Assembly (NCBI RefSeq): GCF_023558375.1
Contig: NZ_CP083761.1
Span: 4,605,001-4,669,000 of the forward strand
Length of the DNA: 64,000 nt
Direction: 5' to 3'
From: Chroococcidiopsis sp. CCMEE 29
GTDB lineage: Bacteria; Cyanobacteriota; Cyanobacteriia; Cyanobacteriales; Chroococcidiopsidaceae
Shown here: positions 17,535 to 25,176 of the stretch, piece by piece
How positions within the stretch are numbered: position 1 is the first letter of the stretch
Layout: each line of letters begins with the position of its first letter
The notes under the pieces: generated by a model
What the model was told of the DNA's origin: nothing
Seen by the model: the letters and a program-made list of their open reading frames with translations, nothing else
Database searches by the model: none
Program-made: the position numbers and the translations under genes

Positions 17535-18410
17535 TTATGCTGGTGGATTTGCAATAACTTGCTTCAGTTTCTCTGGATTCCGCACCATATAAATCGATTG
17601 AATGGAGCCATCTAAAATCTCAAACGTCGCAACACTGTGAATACAGCCATCTATCAGGGTGATAATACCAATTTGTCCATTGATCTCGATCGTGTGAGCG
17701 ACTGCTGTCGACAGCCACTTGCTGTGAATTGCCAGCAGGAAACGAGCTACTTTCATTGCTCCATGCAACGGTTTCAGAGCAGCTGCAACCTGACCACCAC
17801 CATCCGACCAGAAGGTGACATCTTTGGCTAGAAGTGACAACAGACCTTGTAAATTGCCCTGATTAGAGGCTTCCAAGAATTTCGCTGTGATTTGCTCCTG
17901 TTGCTGCCGGGAAACTGGAAAGCGGGGACGTTGAGCGGTGATATGTTGTCGCGATCGCCTAAAAATTTGCCGACAGTTTGCTGAACTTTTTCCGACCATC
18001 TGAGCAATTTCGTCGTAGTCGTAATCAAACACTTCTCGCAGCAGAAATACGGCTCGTTCAATTGGCGATAAGCGCTCCAGTAGGACTAGAAATGCGATCG
18101 AAAGCGAATCAGCTAACTCTACCTGAGCGGCTGGATCATCAGTCTGTTGTGTCACGATCAGTTCCGGTAACCACGGTCCCACGTACTGCTCCCGCTGCAC
18201 TCGAGCAGACCGCAAATGATCAATGCAAAGGCGCGTGATAACCGTTGACAAATAGGTTTTGGCAGATTTCACCGTCGCTTCTGCGGTTTGCTGCCAGCGC
18301 AGGAAAGTTTCTTGCACCATATCTTCGGCATCCGTAACCGTTCCCAACATCCGGTAGGCGATCGCAAACAACAAAGAACGATGCTGGTTAAAGGTTTCGA
18401 GATGGCTCAT
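17535..18410 (-). CDS. ECF41-type sigma factor with SnoaL-like C-terminal extension
   Basis: 291 residues from the ATG at 18408-18410, which overlaps the upstream stop by four bases. Sigma region 2 is FAIAYRMLGTVTDAEDMVQE and region 4 is LSPIERAVFLLREVFDYDYD followed by a helix-turn-helix. The linker has WLPELI, and the C-terminal SnoaL-like domain has WSDGGGQV and RNPEKL. These match the WLPEP, DGGG and NPDKL signatures reported for ECF41 sigma factors, whose extension acts as a built-in anti-sigma. ECF41 genes usually lie beside carboxymuconolactone decarboxylase, oxidoreductase or epimerase genes, as here. It probably transcribes its own operon from the promoter at 19436. Confidence 0.9.
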   Translation of the reverse strand: MSHLETFNQHRSLLFAIAYRMLGTVTDAEDMVQETFLRWQQTAEATVKSAKTYLSTVITRLCIDHLRSARVQREQYVGPWLPELIVTQQTDDPAAQVELADSLSIAFLVLLERLSPIERAVFLLREVFDYDYDEIAQMVGKSSANCRQIFRRSRQHITAQRPRFPVSRQQQEQITAKFLEASNQGNLQGLLSLLAKDVTFWSDGGGQVAAALKPLHGAMKVARFLLAIHSKWLSTAVAHTIEINGQIGIITLIDGCIHSVATFEILDGSIQSIYMVRNPEKLKQVIANPPA

Positions 18411-18817
18411 AAAACCTGCTCTCTCCGCTGTAGTGTGCTCACACCCCATGCACTGATCGCACATCCGATGCCTTCAGTGAGAGATAAAAGAATCGCAGTG
18501 ATGTGAAAAACGATGCCCCAATCAGTCAAGGGAACTTGGGAAATACGATCAGGGCTGAGGACAATGAAATGATGATAGACCCCAAACAGCAGTGCACCCG
18601 CCATTGAACACAGCAAAAGCCAGCTACCCAGTTGTTGCAATGGTGTCCAGAGTAAAATCATCGCAGCAATCGGAGCTACCACAATAATAGAAGCGACAAA
18701 CCAATGTTGGAATGGAGATAAAGGAACGGGAATTTCCCGGTGAGCCAATCCATGCAGGATGACGGCAAGGGCATGAATGATAACAATAATCGTGCCATAA
18801 CGAGCGATTGAACGCAT
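18407..18817 (-). CDS. four-span membrane protein of unknown function
   Basis: 136 residues from the ATG at 18815-18817, preferred because AAGGAAACG lies just ahead. Longer starts (ATG at 18846, GTG at 18898) are possible. Four hydrophobic segments are evident: YGTIIVIIHALAVILHGLAH, WFVASIIVVAPIAAMIL, WLLLCSMAGALLFGVYHH and IVFHITAILLSLTEGIG. Conserved-looking histidines sit in spans 1 and 3. No family was recognised. It lies between the decarboxylase and the ECF41 sigma gene and overlaps the latter by four bases, so the three are co-transcribed. The membrane protein may sense or handle the same stress. Confidence 0.7.
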   Translation of the reverse strand: MRSIARYGTIIVIIHALAVILHGLAHREIPVPLSPFQHWFVASIIVVAPIAAMILLWTPLQQLGSWLLLCSMAGALLFGVYHHFIVLSPDRISQVPLTDWGIVFHITAILLSLTEGIGCAISAWGVSTLQRREQVL

Positions 18818-18903
18818 TTCAACGTTTCCTTGTGAATGTACTGACATGAAAAATTCTCTAGCTTGGGAGAGTAAGAAAAGAGTGATTTGCTCTCCCACAT
18901 CGC

Positions 18904-19395
18904 TTACACAGAAAGGGTTTCAGGAGTTGCTTTTCGCTGCTGCAATGACTGTGGCTGATAGCTGCCAGGAACCATGCGGGTTGTAATGGCAATGCGGTTC
19001 CAACTGTTGATTGTGACGATCGCCATTAACAGATTTGCAATTTCATCCTGAGAAAAATAACGGCTCACTTCTTCGTAAATTTCATCGAAAACTGGATGAG
19101 TCGCAATCAGGGTGACGGCTTCAGTCAGCGCCAAAACTGCCCGTTCTTGTGGTGTAAAAAAGGGTGTTTCTCTCCAGGCATTGAGGGCATAGATCCGTTG
19201 TTCTGTTTCGCCGTTGAGTCGGGCATCTTTAGTGTGCATATCGATGCAAAAGGCACAACCATTGATTTGGGATGCCCGAATTTTAATCAATTCCAGTAGT
19301 GTTGGGTTAATGCCACTGCCTCGAACATACCGTTCCAATTGCAACATCGCTCGGTAGGCAGCGGATTCAACTCCAAGTTCCATTCTGGGTTGCAT
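18904..19395 (-). CDS. carboxymuconolactone decarboxylase / AhpD-like protein
   Basis: 163 residues. The redox motif GCAFCIDMHTKDARL (CxxCxxxH) and preceding LLELIKIRASQI are diagnostic of the CMD/AhpD fold, and ALTEAVTLIATHPVFDEIYE fits the helical bundle. Members with CxxC act as peroxidase-coupled thiol reductases in the cytoplasm. True decarboxylases lack this cysteine pair. It is the first gene of an operon with a membrane protein and the ECF41 sigma factor. CMD-type proteins are the standard partner of ECF41 sigmas. A matching ECF41 promoter lies 41 bp upstream of the ATG. Confidence 0.9.
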   Translation of the reverse strand: MQPRMELGVESAAYRAMLQLERYVRGSGINPTLLELIKIRASQINGCAFCIDMHTKDARLNGETEQRIYALNAWRETPFFTPQERAVLALTEAVTLIATHPVFDEIYEEVSRYFSQDEIANLLMAIVTINSWNRIAITTRMVPGSYQPQSLQQRKATPETLSV

Positions 19396-19435
19396 TTGTG
19401 AATCTCCTGTTCTGTAAATGGGCGTTCACCTATTA

Positions 19436-19462
19436 GACGAAAGAGAACTGCTGGTTGTGACA
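19436..19462 (-). promoter_or_regulatory. ECF41-type promoter of the CMD-sigma operon
   Basis: Read on the minus strand, TGTCACA (19456-19462) is followed by exactly 16 bases and then CGTC (19436-19439). This equals the target consensus described for ECF41 sigma factors (TGTCACA, 16 bp, CGTC). The -10 part is 41 bp from the decarboxylase ATG. The ECF41 gene is third in the operon, which implies autoregulation. Confidence 0.75.
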
Positions 19463-19492
19463 GGTAGCAGAGGTGACTGATGTTGGATCACC

Positions 19493-19760
19493 CTATGCAG
19501 CAACTAGCTCAGTGATTTTGGCACGAGCATTGGCGATCAACTCTGCCAACTTTTGCCCGCCGTACTCATCGTTTTCCACATGAACAGTGATATCCGTGAT
19601 GCCCATGAATCCAAAAACGGTGACAAGGTACGGGTCATGGTGGTTCATTTTTTCGTAGCGTCCACCCGGTTGAAAGCCAGAATCTCCACGTGCTTCAATA
19701 TCCTGTGCTTGTGTTTTTGTATAAGGGATAATGTCAAGAACAACATCGGGGCAAACCGTT
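19493..19760 (-). pseudogene. 3' fragment of FMN-dependent NADH-azoreductase gene
   Basis: About 80 C-terminal codons in one frame, from near 19755 to the TAG at 19493-19495. They include GFQPGGRYEKMNHHDPYL, VTVFGFMGITDITVHVEN and DEYGGQKLAELIANARAKIT, which match the end of AzoR-type flavoproteins. The N-terminal two thirds are missing, and an in-frame stop lies just before the IS630 left end. The gene was truncated at or near the IS insertion. The sequence beyond the other IS end belongs to a different gene. Confidence 0.75.
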
Positions 19761-19797
19761 CAAATTCAGCTTTAAAATTGGGTAAGCTACTAGACAT

Positions 19798-20487
19798 CTA
19801 ATCTGCAATTGCTCTATTTCCCTTATTACGGATTCTTCTATTCCAATTAATTACTAATTCTCCCTGATTGAGTAACCTATGCAGGAGTTCTTTAAGTTGC
19901 CCCACGGACTGAAATAGCCGATGTGCAATAAACTCTTTACAGGAATGCCACACTAATTCAATTAAATTGAAGTCCGGGCTATAAGCAGGTAAAAAACACA
20001 AGTGAATGTTTGGTAGTGCTTGCTCTATTTTCTCAACGATATCTTCACGTTTGTGATAGCTGGCATTATCCAAAATTACTAGAACTCTCGGACCTGTCTT
20101 TTCATAAAGCTCAGAGTCATTTCCTTGCTCAATCCATTCTTGTTTAACAAATTCATTCAGTAATTCCAACTGCTCAAAAAAACTCTCTCCCTTGCCTTTG
20201 TCAATAAAATAGCACAAGCGTTTTCGGTCATGATAACGCAGCCCACCCATGACATTTACTCGCCCTCGACTCCTTTGACCTGTAACTTTTCTTCGCCAAC
20301 CTCGGCGTGTCCAGCACTTACGCCGTAGCACTCGTAAACTAAAGCCGGTCTCATCCCAAAACCATACCTGGAAAAGCTCCGGCGCTACCTGCCCTGCTTT
20401 CAGATCGGTCTCTAATTTCTCTCGAAATACCACTCGTTTGGTCGCATCTTGCTTATCCTCTAAGCTGTATTTCGCCCAGATGTACAC
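19798..20487 (-). CDS. IS630 transposase, catalytic DDE part
   Basis: 229 residues reading YIWAKYSLEDKQDATKR and then FWDETGFSLRVLRRKCW (first Asp), VLVILDNASYHKRE (second Asp) and LPAYSPDFNLIELVWHSCK (Glu). This is the complete DDE triad of the IS630/Tc1-mariner superfamily. The enzyme cuts and pastes at TA. No good ribosome site precedes the GTG at the overlap, so translation probably depends on frameshifting from the N-terminal frame. The stop lies 13 bp inside the left inverted repeat. Confidence 0.88.
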   Translation of the reverse strand: MYIWAKYSLEDKQDATKRVVFREKLETDLKAGQVAPELFQVWFWDETGFSLRVLRRKCWTRRGWRRKVTGQRSRGRVNVMGGLRYHDRKRLCYFIDKGKGESFFEQLELLNEFVKQEWIEQGNDSELYEKTGPRVLVILDNASYHKREDIVEKIEQALPNIHLCFLPAYSPDFNLIELVWHSCKEFIAHRLFQSVGQLKELLHRLLNQGELVINWNRRIRNKGNRAIAD

Positions 20488-20908
20488 ATACTTTTTTTTG
20501 CAATATTCGACTAATTTGCTTGCTACTCAGCTTAATCCCGGTCTGTTCTAGCAGATAAGTTGATAATCGCCCAGTTGTCCATCTGCCAAATTCATAACCA
20601 AGTTCACTCGGAGCTTTCTCGACCACTTCTAGGAGCAATTCAATATATTGCTCAGTCGCCTTTCGGTAGTTGCCCTGCTCGCGTTTATCTCGTAAACTAT
20701 CGAGATTCTCGGGGTCTCCATGCACACACCAGTAAGCCACACTACGGTAACTACAACCGATGAAATTAACAATCTCTTGATAAGTTTTGCCATCATTTTG
20801 TAGCAGGAGAATCAGGGCATGTTCTCGCAATCGAGGACGATCGCCTTCTCGCACTACCGCTTGCAGACGTTCTTTCTGTTCTTGATTTAAAAACCCCTTT
20901 GCAGGCAT
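20453..20908 (-). CDS. IS630 transposase, N-terminal HTH part
   Basis: 151 residues carrying the paired helix-turn-helix of IS630 transposases: RLREHALILLLQNDGKTYQE, FIGCSYRSVAYWC, and later GIKLSSKQISRILQ. It binds the terminal inverted repeats. The frame ends shortly after an A8 run (minus strand, complement of 20492-20499). The catalytic half continues in another frame. A one-base loss within the A8 run gives a continuous protein, so transcriptional slippage or +1 frameshifting may make the full enzyme. Otherwise the element is a recent pseudogene. Confidence 0.85.
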   Translation of the reverse strand: MPAKGFLNQEQKERLQAVVREGDRPRLREHALILLLQNDGKTYQEIVNFIGCSYRSVAYWCVHGDPENLDSLRDKREQGNYRKATEQYIELLLEVVEKAPSELGYEFGRWTTGRLSTYLLEQTGIKLSSKQISRILQKKVCVHLGEIQLRG

Positions 20909-20971
20909 AGTCCAAGCTCTTCTGAAGCTTTAATATTTTAATTCTATCTCTTTTAGAAGTCCATTAGCTTA

Positions 20972-21089
20972 GCTCATTGCGAGTGCCACAGAGGTGCACG
21001 ATTGAGTCCAGTTCGCTTGCAGTGGTGTTGCCTCGATGAAAAAGGACAACCTGATGCCCCTGCATCAGCAGTGTACTAGTCAAGAAGGT
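20972..21089 (-). pseudogene. fragment of an NAD-dependent epimerase/dehydratase gene
   Basis: About 38 codons directly next to the IS630 right end read STLLMQGHQVVLFHRGNTTA and then SELDSIVHLCG. This is the second strand and helix of an extended-SDR Rossmann fold. The first GxxGxxG strand is missing on one side and the rest of the gene on the other. Epimerases are a usual ECF41 partner, so this could be a lost member of the neighbouring sigma operon. Confidence 0.6.
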
Positions 21090-21131
21090 CAAGGGATAAT
21101 TGGTAATTGATCGCTAATGACCACTGACCTA

Positions 21132-21635
21132 CTAATTCAATGAGATGGCAATGACGATCGCGATCAGGCTCACCAGGGCAAATCCTGCACGCACCACATG
21201 TGAGTACTCCCATTGGTTCCGCAAATCCGTCCAGTCCAGCGGATGAGCTTCGTTAGACCGATTTGCTCCAAACGAGAAGAAGCCAGCACTAAAGCCACTG
21301 AGGTTTTCACCCTCAAGCCAAAACTGATTCACTGGATGCGTCAAGAGCCAGTACACGGCTTGCATCCCGACCAGTCCGAGTAATGCCACCAGTGTCAGCC
21401 AGAATTGTGCACTTCCCCAAGGTGTAAAGAACAAGAGAATGAGGGTTGCAATTAAGCCACCAAACTCACCAACCCCTCCACCAATCGTAAAGCCTGGATA
21501 ATAGATGGGCTGCATAGCAAAATACGCTTCCTTTGTCAGCCGCATTTTCCCAGGGAACTCAAGCGCATGGGCAAGTGCCATCGCCATCGCCACAGCAATG
21601 AGGATTGCAACTATAATTTGTAGAACATTGAACAT
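21132..21635 (-). CDS. DUF1772-like membrane protein (paralogue 1)
   Basis: 167 residues with four hydrophobic segments. The first contains IAVAMAMALAHALEFPGKMR, and the C-terminal motif is LRNQWEYSHVVRAGFALVSL. The WEYSH motif before the last span is shared with DUF1772 proteins (anthrone-oxygenase-like family). The next gene upstream (21693) shares HALELPAKM and LRSQWEYSH, so the two arose by tandem duplication. The ATG at 21633-21635 has GGAGGG about eight bases ahead. Function is unknown. It lies in a run of three DUF1772-type genes around a MarR regulator. Confidence 0.65.
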   Translation of the reverse strand: MFNVLQIIVAILIAVAMAMALAHALEFPGKMRLTKEAYFAMQPIYYPGFTIGGGVGEFGGLIATLILLFFTPWGSAQFWLTLVALLGLVGMQAVYWLLTHPVNQFWLEGENLSGFSAGFFSFGANRSNEAHPLDWTDLRNQWEYSHVVRAGFALVSLIAIVIAISLN

Positions 21636-21692
21636 TGGTTATCCCTCCTCGCCAACCATTGATGATTGGTATTGGATTCCTTCACATGAAAA

Positions 21693-22214
21693 TCAATCTT
21701 TCAAGACTGCATAGAGCTGTTCAGCGCGATCTCGCAGATACCGTGCAGGTGTTTCAACTAAAACAGAAACTACAAGCGCACTGAATGCGGCTAGATGGCA
21801 GAAAAAACGTGCCAGGTGCGAATATTCCCACTGGCTGCGAAGTTGTTCCCAGTTTGTCGGAATCGATTCTGGTGTAGCACTACGAAAGACAACATTTGCG
21901 GGTTCTGTGAAAGCAAAGAAGATGACTGGAAATGCCAGTAGCATAAACCCGATTGCCACCAGTGTCAGTTGAAAGGCAGGGCGACGTTTACGAACACAAA
22001 TAGCCAAAGCGATCGCGGAAAGTGGTGCAGCCAATTCAATCAATGCGCCAATATTGGGAGGTCCAAATACCACATAGAGGCTGTTTTGAATTGCAATATA
22101 TTGCGACGCAGAGTATTGCATTTTTGCCGGGAGTTCTAGCGCGTGACAAAATGCCATTCCCGTAACCAGGGCAGACAGAATAATGGTGATGAAACGCCAA
22201 CTTTTCACAAGCAT
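21693..22214 (-). CDS. DUF1772-like membrane protein (paralogue 2)
   Basis: 173 residues from the ATG at 22212-22214, chosen because AGGAGGA lies six bases ahead. A longer frame to 22298 would run through the MarR operator region. Four membrane spans; motifs HALELPAKMQYSASQYIAIQ and LRSQWEYSHLARFFCHLAA parallel paralogue 1. It is divergent from the MarR gene at 22353, and a perfect TGACAA-N4-TTGTCA palindrome lies in the gap, so MarR repression of this gene and its downstream paralogue is likely. No enzymatic residues can be assigned with confidence. Confidence 0.65.
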   Translation of the reverse strand: MLVKSWRFITIILSALVTGMAFCHALELPAKMQYSASQYIAIQNSLYVVFGPPNIGALIELAAPLSAIALAICVRKRRPAFQLTLVAIGFMLLAFPVIFFAFTEPANVVFRSATPESIPTNWEQLRSQWEYSHLARFFCHLAAFSALVVSVLVETPARYLRDRAEQLYAVLKD

Positions 22215-22300
22215 CGTGATTCCTCCTAAGAGGCTCTCTGCCAGTTGAATGGCATGGCTTAATTCAGCCATAATTGAAGTATGACAATTAATAATCAAAG

Positions 22301-22316
22301 TGACAATTATTTGTCA
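22301..22316. promoter_or_regulatory. MarR-type operator palindrome
   Basis: TGACAATTATTTGTCA has perfect TGACAA/TTGTCA arms around TTAT. A further TGACAAT half-site lies at 22282-22288 on the same strand. The site is centred in the divergent gap, about 37 bp from the MarR ATG and 87 bp from the DUF1772 ATG. Palindromes of this size and AT-rich centre are typical MarR dimer sites. Confidence 0.6.
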
Positions 22317-22352
22317 ACCAAGAATTATCAACTTTTGTGATGAATAACGCTG

Positions 22353-22817
22353 ATGACAAGACAGGCAGTCAATAGAACTCTTGCAGGACAGGCGATCGAA
22401 GACTTAATCATTGAAATTGTGGCAACCTTTTTTTTACTGCGGGCAGAAGGGATGCGAATAGGAGTCGTTTCACCCTCTGGAGAGGGCTACTGGAGTGTTT
22501 TGCGATTGCTCAAGGTGAACGGTGCACAAACAGTGCCGCAGATTGCCCGATATCGCTATGTTCCCCGGCAAAGTGTTCAAAAACTCGCCAACGAAATGCT
22601 AGCGGATGGCGTAATTGAGTTAGTGAACAATCCAGCCCACAAGCGATCAAAACTCCTGCGCCTCACATCCAAGGGAGAAGCCGTTTTTCAAGAATTGAGC
22701 GATCGCATTGCTGTGCTAACTGAAACCCTGGCAGAACAAGAAGATACAGCCCAGTTGCAAAATGCAGTCGTTGTTATCAAACATTTGCACGAACAACTCA
22801 GAGCAATGTTGGATTAA
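22353..22817 (+). CDS. MarR-family transcriptional regulator
   Basis: 154 residues. The winged helix spans about 45-115: SVLRLLKVNGAQTVPQIARY, the recognition helix PRQSVQKLANEMLADGVIEL, and the wing NPAHKRSKLLRLTSKGEAVF. Flanking helices give the MarR dimer interface. MarR proteins release DNA on binding phenolic or oxidising compounds. It probably represses the divergent DUF1772 pair (22214 leftwards), and perhaps itself, through the palindrome at 22301-22316. It ends 18 bp before the convergent DUF1772 gene at 22835. Confidence 0.87.
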   Translation: MTRQAVNRTLAGQAIEDLIIEIVATFFLLRAEGMRIGVVSPSGEGYWSVLRLLKVNGAQTVPQIARYRYVPRQSVQKLANEMLADGVIELVNNPAHKRSKLLRLTSKGEAVFQELSDRIAVLTETLAEQEDTAQLQNAVVVIKHLHEQLRAMLD

Positions 22818-22834
22818 TAGGTCATATACCATTC

Positions 22835-23338
22835 CTATTGCACTGTTTGATTGCAGAGCGCAATGGTGAGTAATGCTGCTGCCGCAAGTGCCGCTATTGT
22901 CCGAACGTGGTTCCAGATTGTCCAGTTGGTCAGGTATTTCACCCATAAATTTGCGCCTTCAGGACTGTCTGGCTTGACGATCGCCAGTGCATCATTCAGC
23001 GGGACATTGAAGGCGATCGTCACTCCGACAGTGCCAACGAGATAGAGCAGACTACCAACCAGCAAGTAGACCGCACCGCCGAGTTGCTGCCACTTTGACA
23101 GCGAGGCGATCGCCAGAAAGAAGCAAGCCACCCCCGTTCCAAACAGCGCCACCATAAACCATGGATTGATCGCCGTGATATTGATGGATTGCATGGTGGC
23201 AATGCCCTGTGCTGACGGTTGTTGAGCAAGAGCCTTCATCACAAAGGTCGAGAAGGCGAAGAAAACCCCGGCAATCAGCCCGCAGCCGATTGCCGCGAAA
23301 AGCATTAAAGGGAAGCGCAAGTTGTGAACAATTGCCAT
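22835..23338 (-). CDS. DUF1772 / anthrone-oxygenase-family membrane protein
   Basis: 167 residues with four spans and the classical family motifs: AGVFFAFSTFVMKALAQQP near the N-terminus, NVPLNDALA near residue 115 and WTIWNHVRTIAALAAAALL at the end. The family was named after fungal anthrone oxygenases, but bacterial members are uncharacterised. It is more typical than the two paralogues at 21132 and 21693 and is probably not part of that duplication. It converges with MarR and lies 56 bp from the NmrA-like gene start region on the same strand. Confidence 0.8.
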   Translation of the reverse strand: MAIVHNLRFPLMLFAAIGCGLIAGVFFAFSTFVMKALAQQPSAQGIATMQSINITAINPWFMVALFGTGVACFFLAIASLSKWQQLGGAVYLLVGSLLYLVGTVGVTIAFNVPLNDALAIVKPDSPEGANLWVKYLTNWTIWNHVRTIAALAAAALLTIALCNQTVQ

Positions 23339-23394
23339 AAAGCCTCCTGCAGATTAGTGTCAGTTTGACAAACTAGAAAAAGACAAAAAAGCGT

Positions 23395-24024
23395 TCAATA
23401 CGACACACTCGGTGTCTTGTGAAGATAGGAATCATCCGTCAATTGCTTCAATATAAAATCAGCGACATCAGCACGCGAGATTTTGAGCTTTGATGTCTTG
23501 TCGGTGCCTGGAAAGCCGTGCCGGTACTTGCCAGTGCGCTTCCCGTCCACAAAGGCTCCGGGACGGACGATTGTCCAGTCCAGGCGGCTTTGCTTGACAT
23601 AGCTCTCTTGCTTTTCATGATCGGCAAACACGTCGCGCAAAAGGGTTCCAAACATAATGTATTTCCAGAAGAAGTTTAGATTTCCCCAACTATCTCCTGC
23701 CCCAAGCGTTGTTTGGCAGATAAAACGTCGGATGCCTGCTGTCTCCATTGCGCGGATAATCTGTCGCGTCCCCTCTGACCTGATCGTCCCCTTCCTGTTC
23801 CCACCTGAACCAAGCACACACACCACTGCATCTTGACCTTGCACCGCTTTCTCCACGGATGCGAGATCCATAACATCGCCCTGAGCAACCTTTAGATGTG
23901 CGTGCTTAATGTCGAGCTTCGCAGGATCGCGTGTAAACGCCGTGACCGTGTGTCCCTGCTCAAGCGCCTGCTCAACAACCTGGCGACCGATACTACCCGT
24001 TGATCCAAAAATAAGCAGCTTCAT
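23395..24024 (-). CDS. NmrA-like NAD(P)-binding reductase/epimerase
   Basis: 209 residues from the ATG at 24022-24024, with GGGAGGA about eleven bases ahead. The longer frame to 24084 adds 20 residues before the fold. The Rossmann loop is MKLLIFGSTGSIGRQVVEQA, followed by AFTRDP (adenosine-binding) and VVCVLGSGG. The late DWTIVRPGAFVDGKRTGKYR is typical of atypical SDRs of the NAD(P)H-binding/NmrA group (YwnB, BVR-B-like). A classical YxxxK is absent. It is divergent from the AraC gene at 24193, the probable regulator. The substrate is unknown. Confidence 0.85.
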   Translation of the reverse strand: MKLLIFGSTGSIGRQVVEQALEQGHTVTAFTRDPAKLDIKHAHLKVAQGDVMDLASVEKAVQGQDAVVCVLGSGGNRKGTIRSEGTRQIIRAMETAGIRRFICQTTLGAGDSWGNLNFFWKYIMFGTLLRDVFADHEKQESYVKQSRLDWTIVRPGAFVDGKRTGKYRHGFPGTDKTSKLKISRADVADFILKQLTDDSYLHKTPSVSY

Positions 24025-24192
24025 CTTCTCTATTTTCCTCCCGATCAATTGCCCTTCCAGCTTAGAAAAACGATCAATGCTCAACTATCTAATTCCTGTG
24101 CCACTATCACAATCTTGCGGTCAGTTTTCAGCCAGCTTGACGGAAGGTATCCTGATAAATAGAGTTGAAACGAGATGAATTGGGTTTGCATT

Positions 24193-25065
24193 ATGAAAAC
24201 TCCTGCTAACCATCAGCTTGAATGTACCCGCTTGCCCATTTTGTCTAGTCGAAACCAAGGTTGGGAAAATATTTTGGTCGAGCAATTCCAACATCCTGCG
24301 GGGGAGGGGAACACTTATTACAGCGATGAACATTCGATTTGTTTGTCTCTTGCTCCGCGTCCAGTACACTTGTTACAAACTCAGGGAGACAAGACCCGCA
24401 CGGGATTATACGCCAAGGGTGACTTTTGCATTACACCTGCCAAGATGCCTTTTTTTGCCCGTTGGGATAGGGACGATCGCTTTTTGCAGATGCGGATTAC
24501 ATCTCGGTTTATCCAAAGTGTTGCTGAAGAAACCATCGATACCAATCCCGAGCACCTGGAATTACTCCCCGAATTTCGGATTCGCGATCCACAGATTGAG
24601 GCGATCGGCACTTTACTACTCGCTGAACTCAAACAGGGAAGTTCAGGCGGCAGGCTATATATTGAATCACTAGCAAATATCCTGGCAGTGCATTTGCTCA
24701 GACAATACGCGGCTACCAAACCTCACCTTAGAGTCTACGAAGGTGGATTACCCCAACGTCAACTCCTGCAAGTCTTAGACTACATTAACGACCATTTGAG
24801 TCAAGACATCAAGCTTTCAGATTTAGCCGCCTTATTGGATATGAGTCAGTTTCATTTCAGCCATTTATTTAAGCAGTCGCTCGGCACGTCACCTTACCAA
24901 TACCTGCTTCAGCAACGAATAGAACGAGCGAAGCAGTTGTTGAAACACAGCGATCGCTCCATTATAGATATCGCCTTCCTATGTGGATTCAACAGCCACA
25001 GCCATTTAAGTAAGCAGTTTCGGCAATTGACAGGCATGACACCCAAAGATTACAGAGCGATTTAA
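24193..25065 (+). CDS. AraC-family transcriptional regulator
   Basis: 290 residues from the ATG at 24193. The C-terminal region has both AraC helix-turn-helix units: DIKLSDLAALLDMSQFHFSH then FKQSLGTSPYQYL, and SIIDIAFLCGFNSHSHLSKQ then FRQLTGMTPKDYR. The N-terminal sensing half (about 1-185) is only weakly conserved. It resembles the AraC protein at 16550 along its length, including GGRLYIESLANILAVHLLRQ against GGRLYVHAMTTALMAHLLRH. It is divergent from the NmrA-like reductase gene with a 168-bp gap, and probably activates it. Confidence 0.88.
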   Translation: MKTPANHQLECTRLPILSSRNQGWENILVEQFQHPAGEGNTYYSDEHSICLSLAPRPVHLLQTQGDKTRTGLYAKGDFCITPAKMPFFARWDRDDRFLQMRITSRFIQSVAEETIDTNPEHLELLPEFRIRDPQIEAIGTLLLAELKQGSSGGRLYIESLANILAVHLLRQYAATKPHLRVYEGGLPQRQLLQVLDYINDHLSQDIKLSDLAALLDMSQFHFSHLFKQSLGTSPYQYLLQQRIERAKQLLKHSDRSIIDIAFLCGFNSHSHLSKQFRQLTGMTPKDYRAI

Positions 25066-25176
25066 CAATCATTCTTTTGGTGCAGGAGCAGCAATAAAAC
25101 GATGTCCTCTAGCCAATCCACTCATTTCACCCGAGTAACGGAATCCTTACTATCAGTCTAGCCACTCCTAAGCCGC

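Larger units (their letters stand above)
19785..20969 (-). mobile_element. IS630-family insertion sequence
   Basis: A 1185-bp element. Left end AGCTACTAGACATCTAA (from 19785) and right end, read on the other strand, AGCTAATGGACTTCTAA (ending at 20969) are imperfect terminal inverted repeats. TA dinucleotides at 19783-19784 and 20970-20971 are the target duplication expected for this family. The transposase is encoded on the minus strand in two overlapping frames. The element separates an azoreductase 3' fragment from an epimerase fragment. Confidence 0.85.

Noticed and set aside
19798-19801. Small peptide starting MSSLPNFKAEF at the IS630 left end (minus strand)
   Set aside because: It starts within the IS terminus and runs in a different frame over the azoreductase remnant; probably chance.
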